Positions 34,536 through 43,539 of a stretch of DNA of 64,000 bases are shown here, one piece after another. The stretch is taken from NCBI RefSeq assembly GCF_019702945.1, contig NZ_AP024749.1, forward strand, positions 124,001-188,000, in the 5' to 3' direction. Numbering within the stretch: position 1 is the first letter of the stretch; each line of letters starts with the position of its first letter. The stretch comes from Flavobacterium okayamense. Its GTDB lineage: Bacteria > Bacteroidota > Bacteroidia > Flavobacteriales > Flavobacteriaceae. The notes below the pieces were generated by a model, which made no database searches, was not told where the DNA came from, and saw only the letters and a list, made by a program, of their open reading frames with translations. The position numbers and the translations under genes were made by a program.

Positions 34536-36976
34536 ATTTTCATAATTTTTCTCCACCAAGTTTCTTCTCTTGTTACTTCCATGTAGGCTTCTCCATATGC
34601 ACCATAACCGTAACCATAACCGTAACCATAACCGTAACCATACTTAGCTTTATTTTGAAAGCCATTAAACAAAATACTGATATTGTGTAATTCGCCTCTT
34701 TTATGCCTTTCATTTACTACATTAAGCATACCTTTCTTAGTATATCCTTGTCTAGTAACATAAAGAGTAGCATCGCAAAAATGAGCTAACTCTAATGCAT
34801 CGGCAACCAATCCCACTGGAGGAGTATCTAAAATAATATAATCATAGCGCGTTTTCAATTCCTCTATCATCTCTGCCATGGCGTCACTCATCAATAATTC
34901 TGCAGGATTTGGAGGAATCGGCCCTGATGAAATAACATCCAAAAACGGCACATGTGTACTTTGTAAAACTTCATCAAGTGTTTTTTGGCCAATTAAATAA
35001 TTTACTACTCCTCTAACATTATCGATATTAAAATCTCCAAATATTTTTGGTTTTCTTAAATCTAATCCAACAATAACTGTTTTTTTCTCACTTAACGCAA
35101 ACACTGTTGCCAAATTAATTGAACAAAATGTTTTTCCTTCACCACTAACAGATGATGTTAGCATCAATATTTTTGCCCCTTCTGTTTTTTGTTTTTTATA
35201 TAAAAACTGAAGAGATGAGCGAATCGATCTAAATGATTCCGCTAATGGTGATTTAGGTTTTTCAAAAACTGATAGATTATTATCTGTATTTTTTTTACCA
35301 ATAACCCCTATTAAAGGGATCTTAGTCAATTTAGAAATATCTTCAGTATTATTAACATTATTATCTAATAAAAAAATAATAAATATGAACACAATAGGAA
35401 TTAAAAAACCCATTAATGAAGCTAATATATAATTAATACTTGTCTTTGGTCCTTTTAAACCACCCCCTACATCTTTAGCCGAATCAATAAACTCAATATC
35501 TGAAACATTTGATGCCTTTACAATTAACGCTTCTTGTCTTCTTTGAAGAAAAACACTATAAATATTATCGATTAGATTATATTTTCTTGTAATTTTTAAA
35601 TGCTCTTGCTTTTGTTGAGGCAATAAATTCACTTGACCTTCAGCCTTTGCAATATTGGTGTTTACCATTCTTTGATCAATCAAAATTGCCTCTTTAGCAC
35701 TTTCTATATTTTCTAATAAAACTTTTTTTACTGCCTCCATTTCAACATCAAACTCAGTAAAATATTTATCACTTTTTACAGCATAACTTAACTCATCACG
35801 TTTGGTAGACAACTGAATTAATTTAGATATATTTGATAAGATATTTGGATCCTCTATTCCAGCTACAGATGGAGCAGGTAGATTTGAAAAATCAGAATTT
35901 TTTTGAAGATAACTTTTTAAGTGATTAAGATATTTAATTTTTCTATCTATATTATCTTTTTCAAAATCTAAGTCCGTAAGCTTTTGGGTTAATTTTTCAC
36001 CTCCAGATTCTAATTCAAATACGTTTTTCCCTTTTCTAAAATCATTAAGTTCATTTTCGGTATCCTTAATTCTCTCCTCCATTACTGCCAGTGTACTATC
36101 AATAAAATTGATTGTATTTGTTGCAAACTTGTTTTTAATTTCTAGTTGATTTTTCTTCAAAACATCAACAGTAGTATTTAGATATTCTACCAATCTGTTT
36201 TTATTAGCACCTTGTAACTCTAATGAAATTACAGATTGTGCTTTTGAATTTATACCTACATCGATTCCTTTGTAAGAAGCAACCACCGCATTAAAATCCT
36301 CAAACCTAATGTAATACTCTTTACCAACATATGATTGTGCATCAGGCATAAGATGTAGACTCATATTAATAAACGGCAATTTAACTTTATCATTAATTGA
36401 AAAAGTTTTCTTTATGATTTTACCTCCTTCGGAAAAAGTAGTTCTTGAATTATCAACATAATGTACCAAACTAACATTTTCTCTGTCTGTTAAATCAACT
36501 ATTAGATCAAATTTATCATTTGTAATAAATTTAATTTGAATGGGAACGCCTATAATTTGACCCTTATTTTTATCAATTTTAACATAAAATGGAGTTTTCC
36601 CATAAACATCCTCAAAATAATATTTGCCTTTTTTTAGATAACTAATGTAATATCCCAGCTTATCAACAACAATTTCATTATGAGATCTTGATTTCAAGGT
36701 AGTTACAATTGTTTGCACTTTTTCAGAAACTCCCCCCCAATTAAAAACCAAGCTGGTATTTGAAGTGAAAAACGAATTGTTTTCATCTTTCACAACTATT
36801 GAAGCATCTAATCCATAAATTTTTTGTTTTCTAACATTCACATTATATGCTATAAGAAATGTTACTATAAAACTCAATATAAACCATTTCCAATAACTTA
36901 AAAGTTTTAAGAAAAAACCTTTAAAATCAAATGAATTTTGTGATTCAGAAAAATTAAAATCTTTTATATCTAACAT
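34520..36976 (-). CDS. wzc: Polysaccharide co-polymerase / tyrosine autokinase (Wzc-like), copy 2
   Basis: 818 residues. Helices near 30-46 and 515-537 flank a periplasmic coiled-coil domain (about 280-480). The BY-kinase domain has Walker A SSVSGEGKT (608-616), A' VIVGLDLRKPK (634-644) and Walker B YIILDTPPV (713-721). Tail 779-798 holds seven Tyr-Gly pairs plus two more Tyr, followed by a basic, Trp-containing end. It pairs with Wza copy 2 one base upstream. It differs from copy 1 in length and sequence, so this is not a recent duplication. Second gene of the long polysaccharide operon. Confidence 0.94.
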   Translation of the reverse strand: MLDIKDFNFSESQNSFDFKGFFLKLLSYWKWFILSFIVTFLIAYNVNVRKQKIYGLDASIVVKDENNSFFTSNTSLVFNWGGVSEKVQTIVTTLKSRSHNEIVVDKLGYYISYLKKGKYYFEDVYGKTPFYVKIDKNKGQIIGVPIQIKFITNDKFDLIVDLTDRENVSLVHYVDNSRTTFSEGGKIIKKTFSINDKVKLPFINMSLHLMPDAQSYVGKEYYIRFEDFNAVVASYKGIDVGINSKAQSVISLELQGANKNRLVEYLNTTVDVLKKNQLEIKNKFATNTINFIDSTLAVMEERIKDTENELNDFRKGKNVFELESGGEKLTQKLTDLDFEKDNIDRKIKYLNHLKSYLQKNSDFSNLPAPSVAGIEDPNILSNISKLIQLSTKRDELSYAVKSDKYFTEFDVEMEAVKKVLLENIESAKEAILIDQRMVNTNIAKAEGQVNLLPQQKQEHLKITRKYNLIDNIYSVFLQRRQEALIVKASNVSDIEFIDSAKDVGGGLKGPKTSINYILASLMGFLIPIVFIFIIFLLDNNVNNTEDISKLTKIPLIGVIGKKNTDNNLSVFEKPKSPLAESFRSIRSSLQFLYKKQKTEGAKILMLTSSVSGEGKTFCSINLATVFALSEKKTVIVGLDLRKPKIFGDFNIDNVRGVVNYLIGQKTLDEVLQSTHVPFLDVISSGPIPPNPAELLMSDAMAEMIEELKTRYDYIILDTPPVGLVADALELAHFCDATLYVTRQGYTKKGMLNVVNERHKRGELHNISILFNGFQNKAKYGYGYGYGYGYGYGAYGEAYMEVTREETWWRKIMKIWKRK
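34601..34642 (-). repeat. Seven-unit hexamer repeat (12-base period) encoding the Tyr-Gly tail of Wzc copy 2
   Basis: Seven 6-base units alternate TATGGT and TACGGT on the minus strand, so three and a half perfect 12-base units stand in tandem. Each unit encodes Tyr-Gly. The perfect 12-base identity makes slipped-strand change in tyrosine number plausible and in frame. Confidence 0.9.
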
Positions 36977-36977
36977 T

Positions 36978-37778
36978 TTATAAATTTCTTGATAATAAAA
37001 TTGTAGTTGTTATTAAAGACAAAGCCGTTATAATTGTTCCAACAGTTTGCATACCTGTAGTCCCTGTTCCCCATGACTTTTGAGGAAGTGGTTTAATATA
37101 GATATAATCATTTGGTTGAATATAAAAAAAAGGTGAATTCATAGTCTCAGCCTTAGTTAAATCTAGATAATGAGTCTCAAATCCATGTGGCATTTTTCTA
37201 ATAATTTGAACTTTTTTCCTATCTCCTGTCATTGTTATATCACCTGAATTCGCAATAGCCTCCATTATTGTTGCACTATCTTGAAAAAGCACATTTGTAC
37301 CTGGATTACCAATTTCTCCATTAATGGTATATCTTAAACCCGCAAGTTTCACATTTACAAAAATCCTTGCCTCATTTTTAAAATATTCATCAAGTAATCT
37401 TTTTTCTATAGTTTGTCTAATTTCATCAATCGTAAAACCAAGAACATTAACTTCACCTAAAACAGGTACTCTTATATTACCATGATCATCAACTGTAAAA
37501 CCATTAAAATACAATCCATTTTGAGACATCATACTAGTGTTTTGTTGACCAGAAGAACTAGGATTGAAAATATCAACAAGTTTTTGATCTAATGCTTTTA
37601 TATTTACACTCAAAATATCATTCACTTGAACTTTATAAGGCTTTGAAAAAGCTTGATTAACTTCAATTGACTGTTCAGTCCCTTTTTTATTTTGTAAATA
37701 AACCAAATCTTTATTTGGGATACATGAACTCACAAAAACAATTAAAGCTATATATATTAAAAACTTAGTGCTTTTCAT
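36978..37778 (-). CDS. wza: Outer-membrane polysaccharide export lipoprotein (Wza-like), copy 2
   Basis: 266 residues. Lipoprotein signal with lipobox FVSSC (Cys19). The Poly_export domain begins around VNDILSVNIKALDQ, then a SLBB-type segment GEVNVLGFTIDEI and a second one around TINGEIGNPGTNVLF. A C-terminal hydrophobic stretch (about 242-262) is the probable outer-membrane segment. It forms the export pore with the Wzc encoded next. First gene of the 24-kb minus-strand operon, with a -7 box 20 bases before its ATG. Confidence 0.93.
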   Translation of the reverse strand: MKSTKFLIYIALIVFVSSCIPNKDLVYLQNKKGTEQSIEVNQAFSKPYKVQVNDILSVNIKALDQKLVDIFNPSSSGQQNTSMMSQNGLYFNGFTVDDHGNIRVPVLGEVNVLGFTIDEIRQTIEKRLLDEYFKNEARIFVNVKLAGLRYTINGEIGNPGTNVLFQDSATIMEAIANSGDITMTGDRKKVQIIRKMPHGFETHYLDLTKAETMNSPFFYIQPNDYIYIKPLPQKSWGTGTTGMQTVGTIITALSLITTTILLSRNL

Positions 37779-37797
37779 TTTAAAATATTTGAGGTAA

Positions 37798-37805
37798 CAA
37801 ATATA
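37798..37805 (-). promoter_or_regulatory. -7 box of the main polysaccharide operon
   Basis: TATATTTG on the minus strand in the 84-base gap between recR and wza copy 2. A TTTG occurs 26 bases upstream, further than ideal. It is the only promoter-like signal before the run of nearly contiguous genes down to 13.6 kb. Confidence 0.6.
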
Positions 37806-37862
37806 GGTTTTAGATTTAAAATTGTGAAACTCAAAAGACTTTTTCGTACAAAAAGAAGACTT

Positions 37863-38480
37863 TTAAATTTTCAATCCGTTTTCATAAGGTATTCTATTTA
37901 TCAAACTTCTACCTAAAGTAACTTCATCTGCGTATTCTAATTCATCTCCAACAGCAATTCCTCTAGCTATTGTTGAAGTCTTTATCTTGGAATCTTTTAT
38001 CTGTTTGTAAATGTAAAAATTTGTAGTATCACCCTCCATTGTAGAACTCAACGCAAAAATAATTTCACGTACTTCTCCTAAATTTATTTTATCCACAAGT
38101 GTTGAAATATTCAATTGGCTAGGCCCTATTCCTTCTATAGGATTTATCTTACCCCCTAGAACATGATATAACCCATTAAAAATCCCTGTGCTTTCAATTG
38201 CCATAACATCTCTTACATCCTCCACAACACAAATGATACTTTCATCTCTATTGGGATTAGAACAAATTTCGCAAATTTCATTATCTGAAATATTATAACA
38301 TGATTTACAATACTTAACGTTTTCTCTCAAAGATGTAAGCGCATTTGAAAGCATTTGTGTTTGGTCTTCTGGTTGCTTTAACAAATGTAAAGCCAAACGA
38401 AGTGCTGTTCGTTTTCCAATTCCTGGAAGTTGTGAGATTTCACTAACCGCTTTTTCGAGAAGTTTTGAAGGTAATTCCAT
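37863..38480 (-). CDS. recR: Recombination mediator RecR
   Basis: 205 residues. Helix-hairpin-helix region [18 protein letters not shown] near residues 18-35, a zinc finger [16 protein letters not shown] around 57-72 and a Toprim domain starting [14 protein letters not shown]. Works with RecF/RecO to load RecA at gaps during DNA repair. Conserved length and motifs. A possible -7 box TATTTTTG lies at 38493-38486 on the minus strand, directly before the ATG. It marks the housekeeping edge of the polysaccharide locus. Confidence 0.97.
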   Translation of the reverse strand: MELPSKLLEKAVSEISQLPGIGKRTALRLALHLLKQPEDQTQMLSNALTSLRENVKYCKSCYNISDNEICEICSNPNRDESIICVVEDVRDVMAIESTGIFNGLYHVLGGKINPIEGIGPSQLNISTLVDKINLGEVREIIFALSSTMEGDTTNFYIYKQIKDSKIKTSTIARGIAVGDELEYADEVTLGRSLINRIPYENGLKI

Positions 38481-38485
38481 AAAGG

Positions 38486-38493
38486 CAAAAATA
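38486..38493 (-). promoter_or_regulatory. -7 box of recR
   Basis: TATTTTTG fits TAnnTTTG and is only 5 bases from the recR ATG, so a transcript would be almost leaderless. No clear -33 box. The symporter gene diverges from the same 70-base gap. Confidence 0.35.
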
Positions 38494-38527
38494 CAAAAGT
38501 CTAATTTTAGTTCCGTTCTATTTCTGT

Positions 38528-38535
38528 TATATTTG
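38528..38535 (+). promoter_or_regulatory. -7 box of the sodium/solute symporter gene
   Basis: TATATTTG on the plus strand, 15 bases before the ATG at 38551. It argues against a start at the in-frame TTG at 38533, which lies within this box. Confidence 0.5.
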
Positions 38536-38550
38536 CTAAAAATAAAAGTT

Positions 38551-39999
38551 ATGGCTCCAACTACAATTCTGATTTTAATTTTAGCCTATTTTTCAGTTCT
38601 AATTGCATTTTCTTATTTCACTGGAAAAGGAGAAGCTAGCAATAACAATTCTTTTTTTAAAGCTAACAAACAATCTCCTTGGTATTTAGTTGCTTTTGGA
38701 ATGATTGGCGCTTCGCTTTCAGGTGTAACTTTTATTTCGGTTCCAGGAAAAGTTGAAACTTCTCAATTTGTTTATTTCCAAATTGTTTTAGGTTATATTT
38801 TAGGTTATTTTGTGATAGGAGCTGTTCTACTTCCGCTATATTATAGATTAAATCTAACAACAATTTATACCTATTTAAAAGATAGATTTGGAAATTATTC
38901 CTATAAAACTGGTGCTTGGTTTTTCTTAGTTTCAAGAACAGTTGGCTCTAATTTAAGATTATTACTTGTTGCAAATGTTTTACAAACTTTAGTTTTCGAC
39001 CCTTTAAATATTCCTTATTGGATAACGGTAACCGTAACAATTTTACTTATATGGGTTTACACTTTTAAATCGGGAATTAAAACCATCATTTGGACTGATA
39101 CTTTACAAACACTTTTTATGTTAGTTTCTGTTGGCGTTTGTATTTATGTAGTTTCAACTGATTTAGGATTGAATATTTCTGGATTAGCCAATTTCGTTTC
39201 GGAAAGTTCTTTTTCTAAAACTTTATTTTTTGAAAATGTAAGTTCGCCAAAATATTTTTGGAAACAATTCTTTTCGGGAGCTTTTATAGCCATTGTAATG
39301 ACAGGATTAGATCAAGATATGATGCAAAAAAACCTTACTTGTAGAAGTTTAAAAGATGCTCAAAAAAACATGTTTTGGTTTACAATTGTTTTAACAGTCG
39401 TGAATTTCCTTTTCTTAGTAATGGGTTTACTATTTACAGAATATGCTCTTAAAAATGGAATTGATGCGCATGGTGATAATTTATTTCCAATTTTAGCCAA
39501 TAATCATTTAGGAATTGTTGTTGCTTTCAGTTTTATATTAGGCTTAATCGCCGCAGCTTATTCTAGTGCGGATAGTGCTTTAACTTCTTTAACAACATCT
39601 TTCTGTGTTGATATTTTAGATATTGAATCTAACCATACTGAAGATCAACAAGTAAAAATTAGAAAACGTGTTCACTTTTCATTCGTTATTATTTCAATCC
39701 TAGTTATTCTTTTCTTTAAATATGGATTTGAAGATAAAAGCATAATCGATAAAGTCTTGAAATATGCAGGTTTTACTTATGGTCCATTATTAGGCCTTTA
39801 TGCGTTTGGATTATTTACAAAATGGAAAATTAAAGACAAACTAACTCCAATAGTTGCACTACTTGCGGTTCTAATTTCGCTAGTCTTAAACGCTAAAAGC
39901 ATGGATTGGTTCGGATTTAATTTTGGCTTTGAAATCTTAATCGTAAACGGTTTTTTAACCTTTTTAGGTTTAGTATTGATTCGTAGCCAAAAGAACTAA
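38551..39999 (+). CDS. Sodium:solute symporter family transporter
   Basis: 482 residues from ATG 38551, with about 13 membrane helices in the SSS (LeuT-fold) pattern. Motifs: [20 protein letters not shown] near the second helix, [15 protein letters not shown] in the middle and [18 protein letters not shown], the conserved Na-site Ser-rich helix. The substrate cannot be told; relatives carry sugars, sialic acid, amino acids or vitamins. Divergent from recR; its last 30 bases overlap the convergent CoA-binding gene. Confidence 0.9.
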   Translation: MAPTTILILILAYFSVLIAFSYFTGKGEASNNNSFFKANKQSPWYLVAFGMIGASLSGVTFISVPGKVETSQFVYFQIVLGYILGYFVIGAVLLPLYYRLNLTTIYTYLKDRFGNYSYKTGAWFFLVSRTVGSNLRLLLVANVLQTLVFDPLNIPYWITVTVTILLIWVYTFKSGIKTIIWTDTLQTLFMLVSVGVCIYVVSTDLGLNISGLANFVSESSFSKTLFFENVSSPKYFWKQFFSGAFIAIVMTGLDQDMMQKNLTCRSLKDAQKNMFWFTIVLTVVNFLFLVMGLLFTEYALKNGIDAHGDNLFPILANNHLGIVVAFSFILGLIAAAYSSADSALTSLTTSFCVDILDIESNHTEDQQVKIRKRVHFSFVIISILVILFFKYGFEDKSIIDKVLKYAGFTYGPLLGLYAFGLFTKWKIKDKLTPIVALLAVLISLVLNAKSMDWFGFNFGFEILIVNGFLTFLGLVLIRSQKN

Positions 40000-40326
40000 A
40001 GTACAAGCAACTTCATATTCGATTCCGTTTTCTTTTAGAAGCGTATAAAATTCAGGATTTTCAGTTCCCGGATTAAAAATCACACGTCTTGGCTGAAGTG
40101 AAATTATATAATCGTAATATTCGCGTTGATGTTGCGGATTTAAGTATAACGTTACAGTATCAATACCATGATAAGGAATTTTTTCAGTTTCAATTTGAAC
40201 ATCTAATGCCATTCCTTTTTTTGAACCAATAGCCACTACTTGATGACTTTTCCCTATCAAATTATGAATTGCTTTATAAGAATAACGTTCTTTATTTGTT
40301 GTGGCTCCTAAAACTAATGTCTTCAT
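39970..40326 (-). CDS. CoA-binding domain protein (CoA_binding_2 family)
   Basis: 118 residues of Rossmann fold: TLVLGATTNKERYSYKAIHN at the start, VAIGSKKGMALDVQIE in the middle and RRVIFNPGTENPEFYTLL, the pattern of YccU-like small CoA-binding proteins. Role unknown; may bind CoA or acyl-CoA in metabolic control. It is convergent with and overlaps the symporter gene by 30 bases (39970-39999), unusual but both reading frames look genuine. Confidence 0.85.
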   Translation of the reverse strand: MKTLVLGATTNKERYSYKAIHNLIGKSHQVVAIGSKKGMALDVQIETEKIPYHGIDTVTLYLNPQHQREYYDYIISLQPRRVIFNPGTENPEFYTLLKENGIEYEVACTLVLLATNQY

Positions 40327-40421
40327 CTTTTAAATTGTTTTCATAAAATTAATAAATAAAAATGAGTGAATAATAACTTTGAAATAACTTTATTTTAAAT
40401 TTAATATTTCGATGAAAGATT

Positions 40422-40429
40422 TAATTTTG
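40422..40429 (+). promoter_or_regulatory. -7 box of the marC-like gene
   Basis: TAATTTTG fits TAnnTTTG, 13 bases before the ATG at 40442. No -33 TTG at standard spacing. The surrounding gap (40327-40441) shows nothing else. Confidence 0.4.
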
Positions 40430-40441
40430 TAAAAAAATTCT

Positions 40442-41065
40442 ATGGATACTTTTATTTATTTATTTGCCGCACTTTTTTCGGTTTTAAACCCTTTAGGAAC
40501 CATTCCTATTTTTGTAGGATTAACATCTGATTATACAAAACAAGAAAGAGCAACAGTTTCATTAAAAACATCATTAAATGTTTTTATTATTTTGGTTATT
40601 TCTTTCTTTCTTGGTCAGTATGTACTTACTTTCTTTGGAATTACTATTACTGCTTTGCGTATTGCAGGTGGACTTATAATTACAAGTTCAGGTTTTGGTT
40701 TATTAAACGGACAGTTTAGTAAAAATAAAGGTATTAATAAAAAAGTACGTAAAGAAGTTGAAGAACGCCACCATATAGCACTTACTCCTTTAGCTATGCC
40801 AATGCTCGCTGGTCCTGGCTCAATTTCGTTGTTAATTGCTTATTATCAAGATCACAATACAACTTTAGAAATTGTTGCTTCAAGTTTTGCTATTTTAGCT
40901 ATTGCTATAGCAATTTATTTCATTTTAAGAGGCGGACATTATTTGGCAAGAATCTTAGGTTCGTCTGGAATTGTTGCTATTTCTAGAGTTATTGGTTTCT
41001 TAACAATTGCGATAGGAATTCAATATATAATTAGTGCTATTCTAACTATTATAAGAGGAATTTAA
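40442..41065 (+). CDS. MarC family integral membrane protein
   Basis: 207 residues, about six membrane helices. FAALFSVLNPLGTIPIFVGL at the N-terminus and LTPLAMPMLAGPGSISLLI in the middle are diagnostic of MarC/YchE/YhgN family proteins. Function is uncertain; the family was named from the marRAB region but is not clearly involved in drug resistance. Monocistronic or cotranscribed with the SDR gene 40 bases downstream. Confidence 0.93.
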   Translation: MDTFIYLFAALFSVLNPLGTIPIFVGLTSDYTKQERATVSLKTSLNVFIILVISFFLGQYVLTFFGITITALRIAGGLIITSSGFGLLNGQFSKNKGINKKVRKEVEERHHIALTPLAMPMLAGPGSISLLIAYYQDHNTTLEIVASSFAILAIAIAIYFILRGGHYLARILGSSGIVAISRVIGFLTIAIGIQYIISAILTIIRGI

Positions 41066-41105
41066 CAATCGTTTGGCTATTTTCTTTTTAATTTTATAAA
41101 AATTA

Positions 41106-42530
41106 ATGATGAGAATAGTATTAACAGGAGCAAATGGTTATGTAGGAAAACGCTTACTTCCCGAACTTCTTGAGTTGGGCCATGAAGTCATTTGCTGTGT
41201 TCGAGATATTGACCGACTTGGAATTCCACCAGAAACTTTGAAGCTTATTACTATTTGGGAAGTTGATTTTTTAAATGAACCTGATTTTAATTCCATTCCA
41301 ACAAATATTGATGTCGCTTATTATTTAATTCATTCCATGTCATCCTCTACAACTTCTTTTGATGAAATGGAATCGAAGGCTGCTAGAAATTTCAATTTGT
41401 ACATGGCAAAAATGAAAACCAAGCAGGTTATCTATTTAAGTGGAATTGTAAACGACAAAACTTTATCTAAACATTTAGAATCTCGAAAAAAAGTTGAAAA
41501 TATTCTATTTGAAGGAACATCCCATCTAACGGTTTTAAGAGCAGGAATAATAGTAGGATCTGGAAGTTCTTCCTTTGAAATTATAAGAGATTTATGTGAA
41601 AAGCTGCCCCTTATGATTACACCTAAATGGGTTTTAACAAAAACACAACCTATTGCAATTAGAAATGTAATTCAATATTTAATAGGTGTGATTTTAATAG
41701 AAGAATGTTACGATAAATCTTATGACATAGCAGGTCCTGATGTGTTGTCATATAAAGAAATGCTTAAATTATATGCTAAAACAAGAGGTTTTAAAAATTG
41801 GATCTTTACTTTTCCAGTAATGACACCAAAACTTTCATCATATTGGCTTTATTTTGTAACATCGACATCGTACAAATTAGCTATAAATTTAGTTGACAGT
41901 ATGAAAATTGAAATTATAGCTAAAGAAAATAATTTGCAAAACCTTTTAAATATTACTCCAATCCCTTATACAAAAGCAATTGACTTAGCTTTTAATAAAA
42001 TTGAACAAAACTTAGTAATTTCAAGTTGGAAAGATAGTTTAGTGAGTGGCAGGTTTAAAAAAAACCTTACTGAATTTATTCAAATTCCAAAATATGGTTG
42101 TTTGACCGATCATCAAAGTATTCATGTTACAGATGTTGGTGCAACCTTGAATAATATTTGGTCTATTGGAGGTAATAAAGGCTGGTATTATGGCGATTGG
42201 TTATGGCGCATAAGAGGTTTTATGGATAAAATAGTTGGTGGTGTTGGATTAAGAAGAGGTCGCACACATGCTACACAAATTGACAATGGAGATGCTTTGG
42301 ATTTTTGGAGAGTTTTGCTTGCCAACAAAGAAAGAAAACGATTGTTATTGTTTGCAGAAATGCGACTACCTGGAGAAGCTTGGTTAGAATTTAAAATTGA
42401 TGAAAATAATATTTTACATCAAACCGCTACATTCAGACCGAGAGGAATTTTAGGTCGTTTATACTGGTATTCATTAATACCTTTTCATTTTTTTATTTTT
42501 AAAGGAATGATTCGAAACATTGCTAAATAA
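41106..42530 (+). CDS. SDR family NAD(P)-binding protein with C-terminal DUF2867
   Basis: 474 residues. Residues 1-300 are an atypical SDR/NmrA-like domain (LTGANGYVGKRLLPELLELG, YYLIHSMSS, VYLSGI-type strand IYLSGIVND, LRAGIIVGSGSSSFEII). The C-terminal part from about 320 is DUF2867 (WSIGGNKGWYYGDWLWRIRG, WRVLLANKERKRLLLFAEMRLPGEAWL). Widespread in Flavobacteriia and other bacteria; reaction unknown. Double ATG start; the second lies at 41109. The hairpin terminator directly after its stop also serves the convergent ctlX-like gene. Confidence 0.88.
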   Translation: MMRIVLTGANGYVGKRLLPELLELGHEVICCVRDIDRLGIPPETLKLITIWEVDFLNEPDFNSIPTNIDVAYYLIHSMSSSTTSFDEMESKAARNFNLYMAKMKTKQVIYLSGIVNDKTLSKHLESRKKVENILFEGTSHLTVLRAGIIVGSGSSSFEIIRDLCEKLPLMITPKWVLTKTQPIAIRNVIQYLIGVILIEECYDKSYDIAGPDVLSYKEMLKLYAKTRGFKNWIFTFPVMTPKLSSYWLYFVTSTSYKLAINLVDSMKIEIIAKENNLQNLLNITPIPYTKAIDLAFNKIEQNLVISSWKDSLVSGRFKKNLTEFIQIPKYGCLTDHQSIHVTDVGATLNNIWSIGGNKGWYYGDWLWRIRGFMDKIVGGVGLRRGRTHATQIDNGDALDFWRVLLANKERKRLLLFAEMRLPGEAWLEFKIDENNILHQTATFRPRGILGRLYWYSLIPFHFFIFKGMIRNIAK

Positions 42531-42562
42531 AAAAAAGCTGCACTAAAATAGCACAGCTTCAT
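42531..42562. terminator. Bidirectional intrinsic terminator between the SDR gene and ctlX
   Basis: Stem 42535-42543 pairs with 42551-42559 (9 base pairs, two of them G-U on the minus strand) around a 7-base loop, with an A/T run on the left giving a U tail for the minus transcript and a T-rich stretch on the right. It sits between two convergent genes. Confidence 0.75.
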
Positions 42563-42579
42563 TTTATACATATTTATTT

Positions 42580-43515
42580 TTAAGCTCTAGGTAAGAAAAT
42601 TTCTGTCATCATACAACGTGCACTTCCGCCACCATAAGCCTCAATAACCTCTAGATTAGTATACAAAACTTTACAATGCTTTTCAATTTTAGTAATTTGA
42701 TCTTTTGTTAAGCTATTATAAGCTGATTCACTCATTACTAAAATTCTTTCATCATTAGCAGCTCGAACTTGTAACATGTTCCCTGCAAAAGCATTCACTT
42801 GATTTTCTGTAATTAAAATAAGTTCTTTACCACTTTCTTTTAAACTACTTAAAACCATTTTGCGTTCAGCTTTATCATCAATACAATCGGCACAAATAAT
42901 AGCAAAAGTTTCAGCAATACACATCATTACATTGGTATGATAAATGTGTTTTCTTTCACCATTAACCGTTTGAAAAGCTTCAAAAATTATTGGATTATAT
43001 TCAAAATCTTCACAAAATTCAATAAATAATTCTTCATCTGCTCTTGGAGATAAAGCACAATAAGCCTTTTCATTTTCTCTATCTAAAACAATACTTCCTG
43101 TTCCTTCTAAGAAAATATTATCTTCTTCTGCAGAAGTATAATCCATAATATCATTTATTTGAAAACCTTGCTCTTCTAGAATATCTAAAATATCTTCACG
43201 TCTTTCAAGTCGACGATTTTCGGCAAACATAGGATATAAAACTACATCACCTGATTCATGAAATGAAATCCAATTGTTTGGAAAAATACTATCTGGTGTA
43301 TCTGTTTCTAAATTATCATTAACCACAACTATATTAACTCCTACAGAGCGCAGTTTTTCAACAAATGCATCAAATTGCTCTTGAGCTTTCGCATTAATTG
43401 TTGCTGGCAAAACTCCATCTGAAGCTTTTTGATAAAAATTGTTTTCTAATGTTTGTTCATTCGTTCGGAAAGCTACCGGACGAATCATTAATATTGTATT
43501 TGTTGTTTGATTCAA
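42580..43515 (-). CDS. Citrulline-utilization-type hydrolase / amidinotransferase family (CtlX-like)
   Basis: 311 residues, a guanidino-group modifying enzyme (pentein fold). Motifs: ILMIRPVAFRTNEQT, FPNNWISFHESG, LEGTGSIVLDRENEKAY (Glu for substrate), HTNVMMCI (catalytic His) and GGGSARCMMTEIF with the nucleophilic Cys near the C-terminus. Named CtlX for citrulline ureidase-like members; the true substrate is unproven. Start TTG 43515 or ATG 43488 (residue 10); the first fits the family length. 24 bases after the arginase gene, so the two form an arginine/citrulline-related operon. Confidence 0.88.
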   Translation of the reverse strand: MNQTTNTILMIRPVAFRTNEQTLENNFYQKASDGVLPATINAKAQEQFDAFVEKLRSVGVNIVVVNDNLETDTPDSIFPNNWISFHESGDVVLYPMFAENRRLERREDILDILEEQGFQINDIMDYTSAEEDNIFLEGTGSIVLDRENEKAYCALSPRADEELFIEFCEDFEYNPIIFEAFQTVNGERKHIYHTNVMMCIAETFAIICADCIDDKAERKMVLSSLKESGKELILITENQVNAFAGNMLQVRAANDERILVMSESAYNSLTKDQITKIEKHCKVLYTNLEVIEAYGGGSARCMMTEIFLPRA

Positions 43516-43539
43516 AATTGTTGCTTGATAAATTAAAAA

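Noticed and set aside
34601..34642. Short direct repeats resembling the start of a CRISPR or other array
   Set aside because: Units are contiguous, 6-12 bases, in frame and encode the Tyr-Gly tail; there are no spacers.
37806..37862. recR terminator candidate (CTTTTT-CGTAC-AAAAAG)
   Set aside because: Six weak A-T-rich pairs; insufficient stability to call.
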